Under the pieces are notes generated by a model. That model did no database searches. It saw nothing but the letters and a program-made list of their open reading frames with translations, and was not told where the DNA came from. Positions 13,801 to 24,800 of a stretch of 64,000 nucleotides of DNA are shown here, piece by piece. This stretch comes from Chrysomallon squamiferum. Lineage: Eukaryota; Mollusca; Gastropoda; Neomphalida; Peltospiridae. Both the position numbers and the translations under genes were made by a program. Each line of letters starts with the position of its first letter. Positions within the stretch are counted from its first letter, which is position 1. The stretch is taken from positions 8,985,311 to 9,049,310 of the forward strand of contig CM022673.1 of NCBI GenBank assembly GCA_012295275.1, written 5' to 3'.

Positions 13801-15961
13801 AATTGCAAAATACAAATATTTAAAAAAAAATTGATATGGCTTCTATAATTGCTACAGATAAGAACTGGGTTGTTTGTAATAATAACAACAGAACTAATTT
13901 AATATACAAAAGTCTAAAATAGTGTCCATCAGATGATATATATGTATTATTTTATTTTTTTGAAAAGAACCAGGTACCTTGCCAGCACCAATAATTTTCT
14001 CAGCAAAATACACTGCTCGATTACAAACTGGGCACTGCTCACCCCCTCCTAGTTTACTTGCAGGGTCGTGTCTACCAGTGCCTGTGCCTGTGCAAAGTGG
14101 GAGACATTTCTGAAAGTGTGATAAAAAATATTTTATTATATGGATATGGAAGTGAAAAATAAAATGCTGTGAAGGTAGGAAAAAAAAAAAAAAAAAAAAA
14201 AAAAGAAGATAAAAATAGTAATTAAAATATAAAATAAATAATAAAATAACATAAATAATAACAATCAGTTCTATTCAAAGGACTGACATATCATAGGAGT
14301 GACATAACAAAGGAGTGAAACCTCAGATATAAATTTCAAAGGAGTGACAACCATTCAACCATCCAATAATTTAACAAAGAAGAAGAAAGAACAAATCCAG
14401 AGGAGTCTCGTACTTTGTCACTCCTTCAATACAGGCTTATAATAATACCAAAAAGTTAAATTAACAAGAATTCTAACATATATAATAATGATCCTTTAAC
14501 AAAATCTAAGAAATAAAAAAGAATAAAAGATATTTCAATTTTATGACAGTGATCTCACATTTTCATCATTTTTTTTCTTTCAATATTTAACAAAGTTTAC
14601 AAACTGAAGAAAAATCAAAAATAAATAAAAATGGTGTTCATCTTGATTAGATAAATATGAAAGATATATATACATATATATATATTGTGTACATATGTCA
14701 AATTTTAAAATGTCAAAAGACTTTTGTAAATCATTCATTACTCAACATTTTCCAAATACATTCCTAACAGATTAAGTTAATTACATCACACATTTTTCAT
14801 CATTCCTTTACTAATATACTTTTGTAGGAAGAATGTTAGCAATGAATTAATAATCTGGATGTTTTGTGGGGTTTTTCTGACATTAGCATACCAGTCACTA
14901 AAATATAAAGTTGAAATAGTTAAAGCTGGTCATTAAACCTTTTTCTTAGTACAGCAAATACTTATATTTGAGAAAAGAATATCAGTTAAATTGAAAATTT
15001 TAATAATGATGTATATTTCTGCTTTATTAGTTTAATATTTTTCTTTTATTTGTTGATTATATATAAAATAAAATAAAATAAAATAAAATAAAATAAAATA
15101 AAATAAAATAAATAAATAAATTAATAAAATCAAATAAATAAATAAATAAAATAATAAAAAGATTATCAAAATAATATTATTTCCTAAAATAATAAAAAAA
15201 TGATTTATGAACCAAAATAAACGAATATGCCTGAAATTGAACAAGTGTTTTCTAATTCAGTGAAATTATTTTAAAATATAAAAAAATAAAAAATTCTGAG
15301 ACTGATTGATTTAATTATTTTTTAAAATGATAAATAAATAAATAAATAAATAAAAATTTTAAAATTTAAAAAAAAAATTAATGACATACTCCCGAGTTTT
15401 TTGACTCCCATCTCCAGTATCCATTGACAACCCTGCACCACCAGCACCAAAACCATAGCCCTTGGGACCAAAGTTTTTAACATGACAAGCTCGACAGTAA
15501 AGTTTATCTTCATGGTCATTCACTGTAGTGCTGTCAAGAAGTTTATTACATTTGGCTGAAATGAAATCAGCAGTATTTAATGAAATTTAAGTGCATCAGT
15601 AAGTAATATTTTATAAAATTGAATATGCTTTAGATATTTTTAATAATATCAGTAACAACATAAAAACTGCATCTGTGTATATAAAATTCTGAATATGACA
15701 TGTAAATCAATAATTTATTCTGACACTGTATATATACATATAAAAGATATAAAAATAAAGCAGATAATGACATCTATATTTATCATCATTTTATATTTAT
15801 TGACTAACTTTAACACAGATGCACATCTCTCTAAATACATTACTTACATACATATACATGTGTGTGTGCATGTGTAATATATACATTTATGTCAATACAT
15901 ATTATTTAAGATACATATTCATATATTACATGTTTGTGTGGGTGTGGGTGTGTGTAATTTC

Positions 15962-16022
<61 letters not shown>

Positions 16023-16067
16023 TGTATATACACACACACATTCTTATATGTATGATGCCTACATGTT

Positions 16068-16114
<47 letters not shown>

Positions 16115-16144
16115 ACAAGATGAAATAACTACTACTTTTCATTA

Positions 16145-16175
<31 letters not shown>

Positions 16176-16318
16176 TTTAAAGAATCAGATGTTTTAAACT
16201 TACTACATTTAACACAAAGTTTGTGAAACTTTTTCCCCAGGATTCTTATTTCCTCTGCAAAATACACAGGCTTGTTGCAATGGGGGCACAAATCAGCCCC
16301 ACCCAAAACTGGAGGCAT
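10824..16318 (-). CDS. Muscle LIM / cysteine-and-glycine-rich protein, three LIM domains
   Basis: CRP/MLP adaptors bind alpha-actinin, zyxin and transcription factors at muscle Z-lines, actin cables and in nuclei through zinc-coordinating LIM domains; that role is family knowledge. Predicted minus-strand coding exons: 16,318-16,204; 15,555-15,390; 14,109-13,978 (or from 14,071); 13,531-13,438; 13,111-13,012; 12,360-12,216; 11,579-11,486; 10,891-10,824. All have GT-AG junctions and matching phases except at exon 3. With the 14,071 acceptor the product is 291 residues. LIM1 is about 11-62 (CPHC, HKLCVKC, CRAC), LIM2 107-158 (CPVC, HRACFRC) and LIM3 220-271 (CPRC, HKVCFKC). Each is followed by a glycine-rich NFGPKG(Y/F)G segment, typical of CRPs. 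The protein ends MTYTE. The start (MPPVLGG) has an in-frame stop just upstream and a plausible acceptor at 16,328. Three LIM domains lie between vertebrate CRPs (two) and fly Mlp84B (five). Confidence 0.9.
11680..11830. repeat. (AAAAT)n pentanucleotide repeat in a LIM intron
   Basis: About 20 AAAAT/AAATA units sit between exons 7 and 6. A similar run occurs at 15,064-15,110 between exons 3 and 2. Confidence 0.9.
14071..14109 (-). other. Out-of-frame start of LIM exon 3
   Basis: The acceptor at 14,110-14,111 is in phase with exon 2 and opens a peptide starting NVSHFAQAQA. It matches NVSHLAEAQA at the start of exon 6 in the same gene, so these bases look like genuine exon. The frame then reaches TAG about 20 codons in, while LIM2 lies one frame away. 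An alternative AG before 14,071 skips 38 bases and restores phase, but several CAGs upstream make it a poor acceptor. Either one base is missing (real or assembly error), or splicing moved to rescue the frame. Confidence 0.65.
15970..16177. repeat. (GA)n, (TG)n and (CA)n microsatellites in LIM intron 1
   Basis: GA units cover 15,970-16,020, TG units about 16,072-16,112, and CT then CA units about 16,145-16,176. The array ends about 27 bp from the exon 1 donor at 16,203. Confidence 0.95.
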
Positions 16319-17088
16319 TGTAACCTTTTAATAAAAATATTAGCATAAAATTTTGAGAATCATTAATAATATAACTTAATTATTTCCAGTTAATAATGCA
16401 TAAACATTTTATAAAAAAAAAAAATTACACAAGTTTTTATCTTGTAAAATGTGTTTTAAGAATACAGTTATGATAAATTATTTTTCCAGCTTCTAAGAAC
16501 ATTAAATATTACGATTTTCTAGTAATCATGAAATATATATATATATATATATATCTAATCCTACTACAGAACACAGTGTGTTCATCATTATAGTATGGAG
16601 AAAATGGTATAAAATATTATATAATGACCAATTAGCAGTGTTAACAAAGTTTCAGCTGGCGTGTGTGTTCACTGCTATTTTATGTTTGGAAAAGTCAAAA
16701 CTAATTATGCTATTTATTTTTGGAGGGGGGGTTTGTTTGTTTATTTGTTGTTGTATTCTTGTTTCTTGTTTCTTTTCTTTTTTTTTTTTTATTTTGTCAA
16801 TTTTAATTTCTGATTTATAAATTTTTTGACACCTTTTTGAAATAAAACATCACTGAATGCAAGCAAAACCTATAAAACGCTAAGTTATATACTACTAATT
16901 TACGTATTCTGATGTGACTGACCAATCTGAATCTCATTTAAGTAACTGATTATAGTAATTATTAATTACAGATATCGGTAGTTACCTTTATTACTAATGA
17001 AAACGAAAAACAAGCCGAGTTCGAAGTCGGGGAAATCAAATAAACCATAAAAGAATAATAATAAAGTGATACAGTACTTAATACTTAC

Positions 17089-17300
17089 GTACACGATCAA
17101 AAACCGGCGACATACAGGTAAAATGTCTGACGATAATTTATTACCGTTCTGTTATATTATAATAATTTGCATGAATAATTAATATGACGTGCCGATCCTA
17201 AGCTTTTGTTATACGAGTAACAATGTCGCATATTTCACGCTCTTTTGCACACGCCCTTCCGGTTGATATGAAATAAAATTTAAACTACCCCCCTCCTTCT
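17089..17300 (-). other. Putative 5' non-coding exon of the LIM gene
   Basis: On the minus strand a strong donor (GTAC then GTAAGTAT) sits at 17,088-17,089. The DNA upstream of it (higher coordinates) is less AT-rich than its surroundings. Spliced to the acceptor just before the LIM start codon it would make an untranslated first exon and an intron of about 760 bp. The transcription start is not defined by the sequence; the 17,300 limit is a guess. Confidence 0.4.
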
Positions 17301-18806
17301 GTATTTGTGCCGTAAAAAGATCCCAGAAATAACAGCCTGAGCCTGTTTCACTTGCCACTTACCAGATGTTTACCTGATTCGAAATAAATAGATCCGTTGA
17401 CACGCAAATAAGTAACAGGAAAGCGCGAAACAGTAGTACAAATTCTTCGTCTGTTACGTCAACGGTGTTATGTCAAAAGTGAAAAAAGATATAGGACCCT
17501 GAACCCAATAGTTCAGGCGTGTTCGTACGAATACTATTGTCAACCGCGTAAAAGCTGCATTCAAAACCTTGGCTGAAAATGTGTCACGCTAATCGTAACA
17601 AGCTGCTGGTATTTTCCCGCCTCTCAGCGATTTCCTAAGCGCAACTTTAAACGGTAATGTAAATAATACTTTAACGCCTGACCGAAATTAAGATGCTTCC
17701 GAATTAACAGTTGTTTTATTTATTTTGTTTTTATTTATTTATTATTTTAAATTCTTTCTTCTTTTTCAAATATTATTATTTTTTTTTTTGTTATTTTCCT
17801 TTTAGTCAAAAAAAATAAAAAAATAAAAATAAATAAATAGATAAATAAATAAATAAATAAAAAATAAAAACAAAATAAAATAAATAAATAAATAGAAAAT
17901 TAAACAAAACAAAACAAATGAAATGGGAAAGTATTGAATAATATTATATTTTAAGGAAGAAACCAAGAAAGACGTTTAAAACCACAGATAAAATACGTAG
18001 TTGTTTTGTTGTGATTTCTTTTCTTTCTTGATTTTTTCTTTTTTCTTTTTAGGTGAATGTTAGCCGAATACATACGATTTAATGCTTTCGTGTGTTTGAA
18101 AGTTTATATAGGCATACGTATTCATAAATAAATTAAATATCCCGATATACTGATATATAATTAACTTACTTTAATCATAACTTATAACTTTAGGTAGTTA
18201 GGGTATAAAAGTACCCATTTAGCCAGAACTGTCAAGGAAAAGAAATAACATTCGCTAATTAAATGAGATACTAGTTAAAGAACAGACAGAACTGTTTGTA
18301 AACTGTTTCGATTTGAAGATGCACATATAATTAATGAAATATGCGCCCTAAATTATTATGTATCACCTTTCCTGTAATGAATGCTTTCCATTCAAAGTAG
18401 TTAGTTAATTAATTCACTCTTTTTACTGCCAATAATTATGTGGCGTTTTTTTTCTTCTTTTTTTTTCACCGTAGTTATGATAATAGTTATAAAAAGAAAT
18501 TTATTCATTAATACAGATGAATTTTTTCCAGTATCATTGTCATCATCATCACAATAATAAAGTATCAATAAAATAATAAAAATAATAATAAGTAACTAGA
18601 TAAAAAGCATGAACAAATAAACAATATATAAATAAATAAAAATAAATTGCCGCAACTGAACTCAGAGTTGAATGTTTGAACGCTATAGAATTCAGCAAGC
18701 GCATCATTTAGCGGTGTTTGGTACAGTGCGACTTTTTCGGGAAATATCAAGTTGGATATTGCTTACGCTTTTAATTTGTTTTGTAGTATTGGTTTGACTG
18801 TTTAAC
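17090..18806. promoter_or_regulatory. Divergent intergenic region between LIM gene and WDR76
   Basis: The two genes are transcribed away from each other across this interval. 17,100-17,700 is richer in G+C and poorer in simple repeats than most of the window, as expected for a promoter. A TTTTCCCGCC motif at 17,612-17,621 fits the E2F consensus, relevant because vertebrate WDR76 is linked to the cell cycle. 17,700-18,060 is A/T homopolymer-like DNA. No TATA box can be assigned with confidence in so AT-rich a background. Confidence 0.45.
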
Positions 18807-21800
18807 ATGCCTTTTAAGAGGCAGAAGTATTCAAAAATCCCAGGAAATTCTTTTAGTGACATGACAGTGAGTTTTAATTCATTTTTCTAGTTATTAATTA
18901 TTATCGTTTATAGCTCCATTTCTTAAACCGTTAGCTTAAGCGAAGTTTAGGCATTCTGCCGCATGCACATTTTCCGCCGATTTTGCAATATTGGTGCTAA
19001 CCGAAGCTCCAGCGTGTGGTAAACTGTTTTTACTATTATCAGCATTAATAATCAACCTGAACATTTTGGGTGATAAACCGGCGATTATAAATATATTAAT
19101 TAATTATTATTATATTAGAAAAGAGGAAGGAAATGGGCAAGAGTTCCGAACGTTCCAACCTTTCTACAAGTAACAGTGACTCGAGTGAGTATTATCACAA
19201 TATCAGTATAACAAGAAAATTAATTAAAATACCTTCTTTTCTTTATCTCTACATTTATTATTATTATTATTATTTATTATTATTATCTTGTAATTCAATT
19301 CCAGTAGTGAAATGTTTTTAACACGTGCCAAATAATCAACTGGCGAATCGTACGCTTTTCCTTCCCGTTAGATGTGGCGCCATTACTGTCACTGACATTG
19401 ACAAGTGGATACATTCACAAAATTTCAGACTTTCATATTTCTAACCGCAGATGAGTTAGTTAGTTAGCAAATAAGGAATACTGAAGATAATGGCGTTTAC
19501 ATTACAATATCTTATTCAGAATCAGAGTTACTGGGATTTATTTATTTACATCGCGTGAGGTTATATTCAACTTGGTTTAGTGTTTAGGTTTCAGGCAAAA
19601 TTTTATCACAAAAAAAACATTCATATTATTATTATTATTCATCAGAAACAATTCAGACTTCGGCTATTAAGGTTATTTTTGTCAGAGGCTCCAATGAAGA
19701 GGTCAAATTCCATCGATTGCTAACTAAAATTACTATATTGTTCACATAGCAATGATGTCAATTTTTTTTTTTTTTTTTTTTTAAGTTTGATTTTGTCTTA
19801 AAGACTTTATTTTGCATGAAAATGTTAAGGAAACTGCTGAAAAGGAAGTATTTGGTGCAAGAAATATCAAATGTGGTTAAACCTAATTAAGAAAAACAAT
19901 AATAACAATTTTTTTCATTTTTAAATTATTAATTAAAAATATCAAAGATTTTAGGGGTTAATTTGTTTTGTTTTTTTTCCATTTCTCTAGCAGTTTCAGT
20001 TGTAAAACTGATGCAGTGAAAAAGAAAAAAGTATACCTAAAAATTCATAAAAACATCCATAAAAACTTTATTCCACTGAATTTTCATGTATCCAATGTAT
20101 ATATTAGTCAGAATTTCATCCTGCATTTCTTCTTTCCATGCACCACTGATTTAAGTACCCTCCCACAATAATCCTCTTATGATCGTCATAAGAATAAAAG
20201 ATCGTCCAATGAGAACATCATTGTTCATAAGCACAGACAGTTTTTGTTAGCACTGCTGATCTAAGACTGGATTTTCTGTCAGTTCTTCTAAATGGTCTTC
20301 AAGCTCAATCTTACTTGCCTTGGAATATAGCACCTTGAGATGCCACTGTTTCTGAGTGGTTTGTCTAATACATGTTTGTAATTTCAGCACATTTATTTTC
20401 TTGGCATTAGATTTTATAGTCCTCACCTGTTCTTAAATGGCCTGAGTACCATCCCACAACACAACAATATGAAATAAGATCTCAGACATCTTTTAATTTA
20501 TTTTTTTAATTTATTTTTTCACATTCAACGATTCATTCACTTTTTGCTGTGAATTTATTAACTTTTTTTGCAGTAATTTCTCCTGTGTCAAATGTTGGTG
20601 CACCTTCGACCACATCAGTACAAGTCCCACATGCTGTTCTCTCTTTTCTTCAGTTAACAAATGCAGCCATGATCATGTTCTGTTTGACTTGAATGTAAAC
20701 CTGGGATTCCACCTTGGGAAGATTTGCATATGATGCCCTGTAGGGATTAGGTCCTCGAACTATCTGTCTATTATGTTATTAATACTTTTGACGCACATTT
20801 TAATAAAATGAACATATCTGCATATTTTGGAGCATCTTGAATGCAGTTCAGTGACTCAAACACTTGGGTTTTTTTTGACAGAGATACCTTCAAATACAGA
20901 TCGTGCCTCATCTGTAAGAAGTGGTGTCTTATCAACAATAAATTGTAACACTTTTGTTCAAATTGTTGCCATTCAAGCACATCCATGGCCCAGTTATTTA
21001 TTTTCCAATAAGTTCAGTCACCACCAACCAGTATTCTCCCTTTAGTCTATTTAAAACAGCTCTTTTTAAATTGTTTGATGGCGAGTGAGTAGTTGTTTTG
21101 TGTAATAAAATGCAAGCCCAGCATCTAGAAATAATATATGAAAATGATTTCCAATAAACCAGTAAAAATATACTTTTCTGTTGGAATCCTCCCTTGTCAC
21201 CCTGCTATTTTTCAGATGAACCTCCAAATCCTGTTCACAGCCACAGTTAGCATCTGTCCAATGCTTTTGTACCACTTTTACTTGTACTTCTAACAGGCAA
21301 CCTTTCTTTTCAGTATCCAGTAATACATGGTCCTTTTCATATTCCAGAAAGCAGAATTGCAGTGATGGGCCATACTGATAAGGGGATGAAGTGGACATTT
21401 GAAGTGGAGGGATTTTAATCCAAGTAGAAAGCCAGCTGATTTTCAACTGCTGCATTTGTCGCACACTGATCTGTCATAGTACTAGAAATGATTTCCGAGA
21501 CAGAATTTTCTTGGACGTCAGCAACAGATAGAGTCTGTATTTTTGAAATACATCCAAAATGCTTTCATGTAATCAGAAGCATAGCCATCACTTTGTTGCC
21601 TCATGCCCACAAGAAACATAAAGTCCTTAAGTGAGATGATGAGCATGTTTTGTGATACCATTGTATCCAATGTTGATGTCCAGGACTTCATGTAATGCTT
21701 CTTTTACTTGCTACTGCACCAATGACTTCATTTCACTACCTATTTGGTTAATTGTGGTGTAACTTGGCAGGTGTCCTAGCTTTCAAGCAACCTCAAGTTC

Positions 21801-24800
21801 ATTTTCTGTAGTAGTAGTTGTTTTAACTCTACCAGTTTCTCACTCATTTGCATTTCAGCATGGGCATTTAATTCATTATAATTTTACAATTTCCTTCAAA
21901 GCCTTTATTTCAGATTGCAGATGTTTAATGGTACATTTAAGGGTGTGTCCAATCTTTTGGAAAATATTTTATATTATGTTTATCTTGTCAAGTTCTTCTT
22001 GTCAAGTTGTCACTGAAGAGGACATCCAAAAGCCAGAATTCTCCTCAGTTGCACTTTGTAGGGAAACAATTTCAAGTCACTATGAATAATTCTTACGGTG
22101 GACTTCTGTGGCAACTGTTCCAAATGAGTCCTAACATCCTGAACATGAGCCAGTGTCCTGGCAGTCAAATGTTTTTACCCACACTACCAGTGTCTCTAAA
22201 CTTCTCTATGAGCCTTCTGATAGTATTGCAATGTGGAATTTTCTTCCCTGTGAATTCACACTGAAATTGCCTCTGAACAAGAACAGGTGATTTTGTAGCA
22301 AAGTACAGTTCAACAGTTTTGGTCCACTCCTGGACTGAAAACTTCTTCAGCATCCATCTTGCCATTTAAGGGTGTGTCCAATCTTTTGGAAAATATTTTA
22401 TATTATGTTTATCTTGTCAAGTTCTTCTGCCTTCTTTCATTCAAGTTCTTTCATTAATAGGGATTGTTGTTTCGAAAACCTGCTTCATTTGAAGGACAGT
22501 TATCAGTATGCACAGGGAAGGAGGGATGTTTGAAAGCAATAAAGTACAGTGAATAACCTGTTGATGCATGAACTGATGATCTGTAGGCCGTGAGTATGGA
22601 AGACAAGTGGCTTCCCAGTCATCCTTGTATCATTGATACATTTTGATAGATTCTGCTGCAGAGTTCAGCAGCAACAGTAGATGCAGTCTTGTTAGGGATG
22701 GGCATGGCTTCAGGCCACTTGCTATAGTAGTCAGAAACAGTATAGCTGTTTCCCTTTTGACTGAGATTCATCGATCCTACAAGGTCTATGCCAATAGTGT
22801 GCCAGAAGATAGGAGTAACGGATAATGTAATGTAGAAGACTTTCTCAAACTGCCATTATTCTCACATTGACTAACATCACAGGTCCTTACATAGTTTCTC
22901 ACATCACTAATTATTCCAAGCCAAAAGAAATGCTGTGTCACAGTCTTAATAGTATTATCACGGCCAAAATGTCCATGAAGACAATCAACTGCATGGCAGG
23001 AAGTTGCAATGCTCTGTTTAATGTCATCAATTGCTTGTCTGAGATTTTGTGTGGCATCCTTGTAATGTAGCTGGCCATTCACAATCAAATAATGTTTTGC
23101 TTCTAGCAAGTTGTGTGCTTTTCTGTGTCTTGCTAAGCCCACCAGGGTATGTTGCAGAATGTATATACTGGAAGACTACATTATGTGTCAACCAAGCAGT
23201 AGCTGGCTGCTTTACATCACTGGTGTCTTCAGACGTCATTTAGGTGTATTCACTTCAGTGTCATGTACAATAATGATACAGACTGGAGTGATCTCTAAGC
23301 ATTAATGGGACCAGCTAGAGCTAACATCAATGGCTGATTGTATTTGACACTTTTCATAGTTGAAGTGACGTAACTTACAACTTACAACAAAAAATAAGAT
23401 AATACATGAATGCAATTCTCTGCCTACAGAATGGCTAGTTGTTGTTCTATGAGTATAAACATGTTACGATCATTCACAAGGGAATTGTATTCATGTATTA
23501 TCAAACTGAATTTCATGGGGAGGTGCAATTTCCAGGGATTTGTAATTAACTGCTACACCAAGACACAATCTTTGGCTTTGGAATTTGGAATTTACAGGGT
23601 GGTCCACAAAAAGTGGTGCAGTTTTAATTTGCCTAATTTCTACAAATGTTGCAGTTACACCAAGATTTTTTTTTTTCTGTCAGGGGTAGGATACCACTAT
23701 AAGTTTTAGCATTTTCAGAATGTCCAGGTTTTTCCTTGTTTTTCTAGTAATTAATAACATGTTTAATCCAATCCCACACTTGAATCACGGCTGCCACACT
23801 AACATTAAGGTTGTTGACAATTCTCTCCAACATATCTTTTGGAATTCTCCTAATTTCTCGCCTGATGTTTTCCTTTAGTCTCTTGATTGTGGGAGGGTTG
23901 TCCTACTCTGTCTTTCAAGTAACCCCAGAGGAAGTAGTCTGGGGGGTTAGGCTGCCACACTAACATTAAGGTTGTTGACAATTCTCTCCAAAATATCTTT
24001 TGGAATTCTCCTAATTTCTCGCCTGATGTTTTCCTTTAGTTTCTCAATTGTGGGAGGGTTGTCCTGGTACACTCTGTCTTTCAAGTAACCCCAGAGGAAG
24101 TAGTCTGGGGGTTTTAACATTAAGGTTGTTGACAATATCTTTTGGAATTCTCCTAATTTCTCGCCTGATGTTTTCCTTTAGTTTCTCAATTGTGGGAGGG
24201 TTGTCCTGGTACACTCTGTCTTTCAAGTAACCCCAGAGGAAGTAGTCTGGGGGACTATGGGGGCCATGGGTTGTCACTGAAGAGGACATCCAAAAGCCAG
24301 AATTCTCCTCAGTTGCACTTTGTAGGGAAACAATTTCAAGTCACTATGAATAATTCTTACGGTGGACTTCTGTGGCAACTGTTCCAAATGAGTCCTAACA
24401 TCCTGAACATGAGCCAGTGTCCTGGCAGTCAAATGTTTTTACCCACACTACCAGTGTCTCTAAACTTCTCTATGAGCCTTCTGATAGTATTGCAATGTGG
24501 AATTTTCTTCCCTGTGAATTCACACTGAAGTTGCCTCTGAACAAGAACAGGTGATTTTGTAGCAAAGTACAGTTCAACAGTTTTGGTCCACTCCTGGACT
24601 GAAAACTTCTTCAGCATCCATCTTGCCATCAGATAAAACTGACAGCTACACTCTACCATTCACCTGAAAATGGAAATAAAATATTAATTTCTCTGGAAAA
24701 CAAAATTCACCGCTTAAAATTTGACCGCTATTAAAGTATGTCAAAATATTAAAATTCAAGCAAGAAATGTTTTGATATTTATCATATATATATATAACAA

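Noticed and set aside
14280-14430. AAGGAGTGAC / GTCACTCCTT inverted motifs in a LIM intron
   Set aside because: Short matching blocks recur several times but do not form clear terminal repeats; not called as an element.
19133-19321. Alternative WDR76 start in exon 2 (MGKSSERSNLSTSNSDS)
   Set aside because: Composition looks natural, but splicing this frame to exon 3 reaches a stop, whereas the frame from 18,807 stays open and in phase through all 16 exons.
21066-21464. 132-codon minus-strand open frame
   Set aside because: Some coding-like composition, but no recognisable motif and no splice context; kept only as part of an unidentified transposon-like region.
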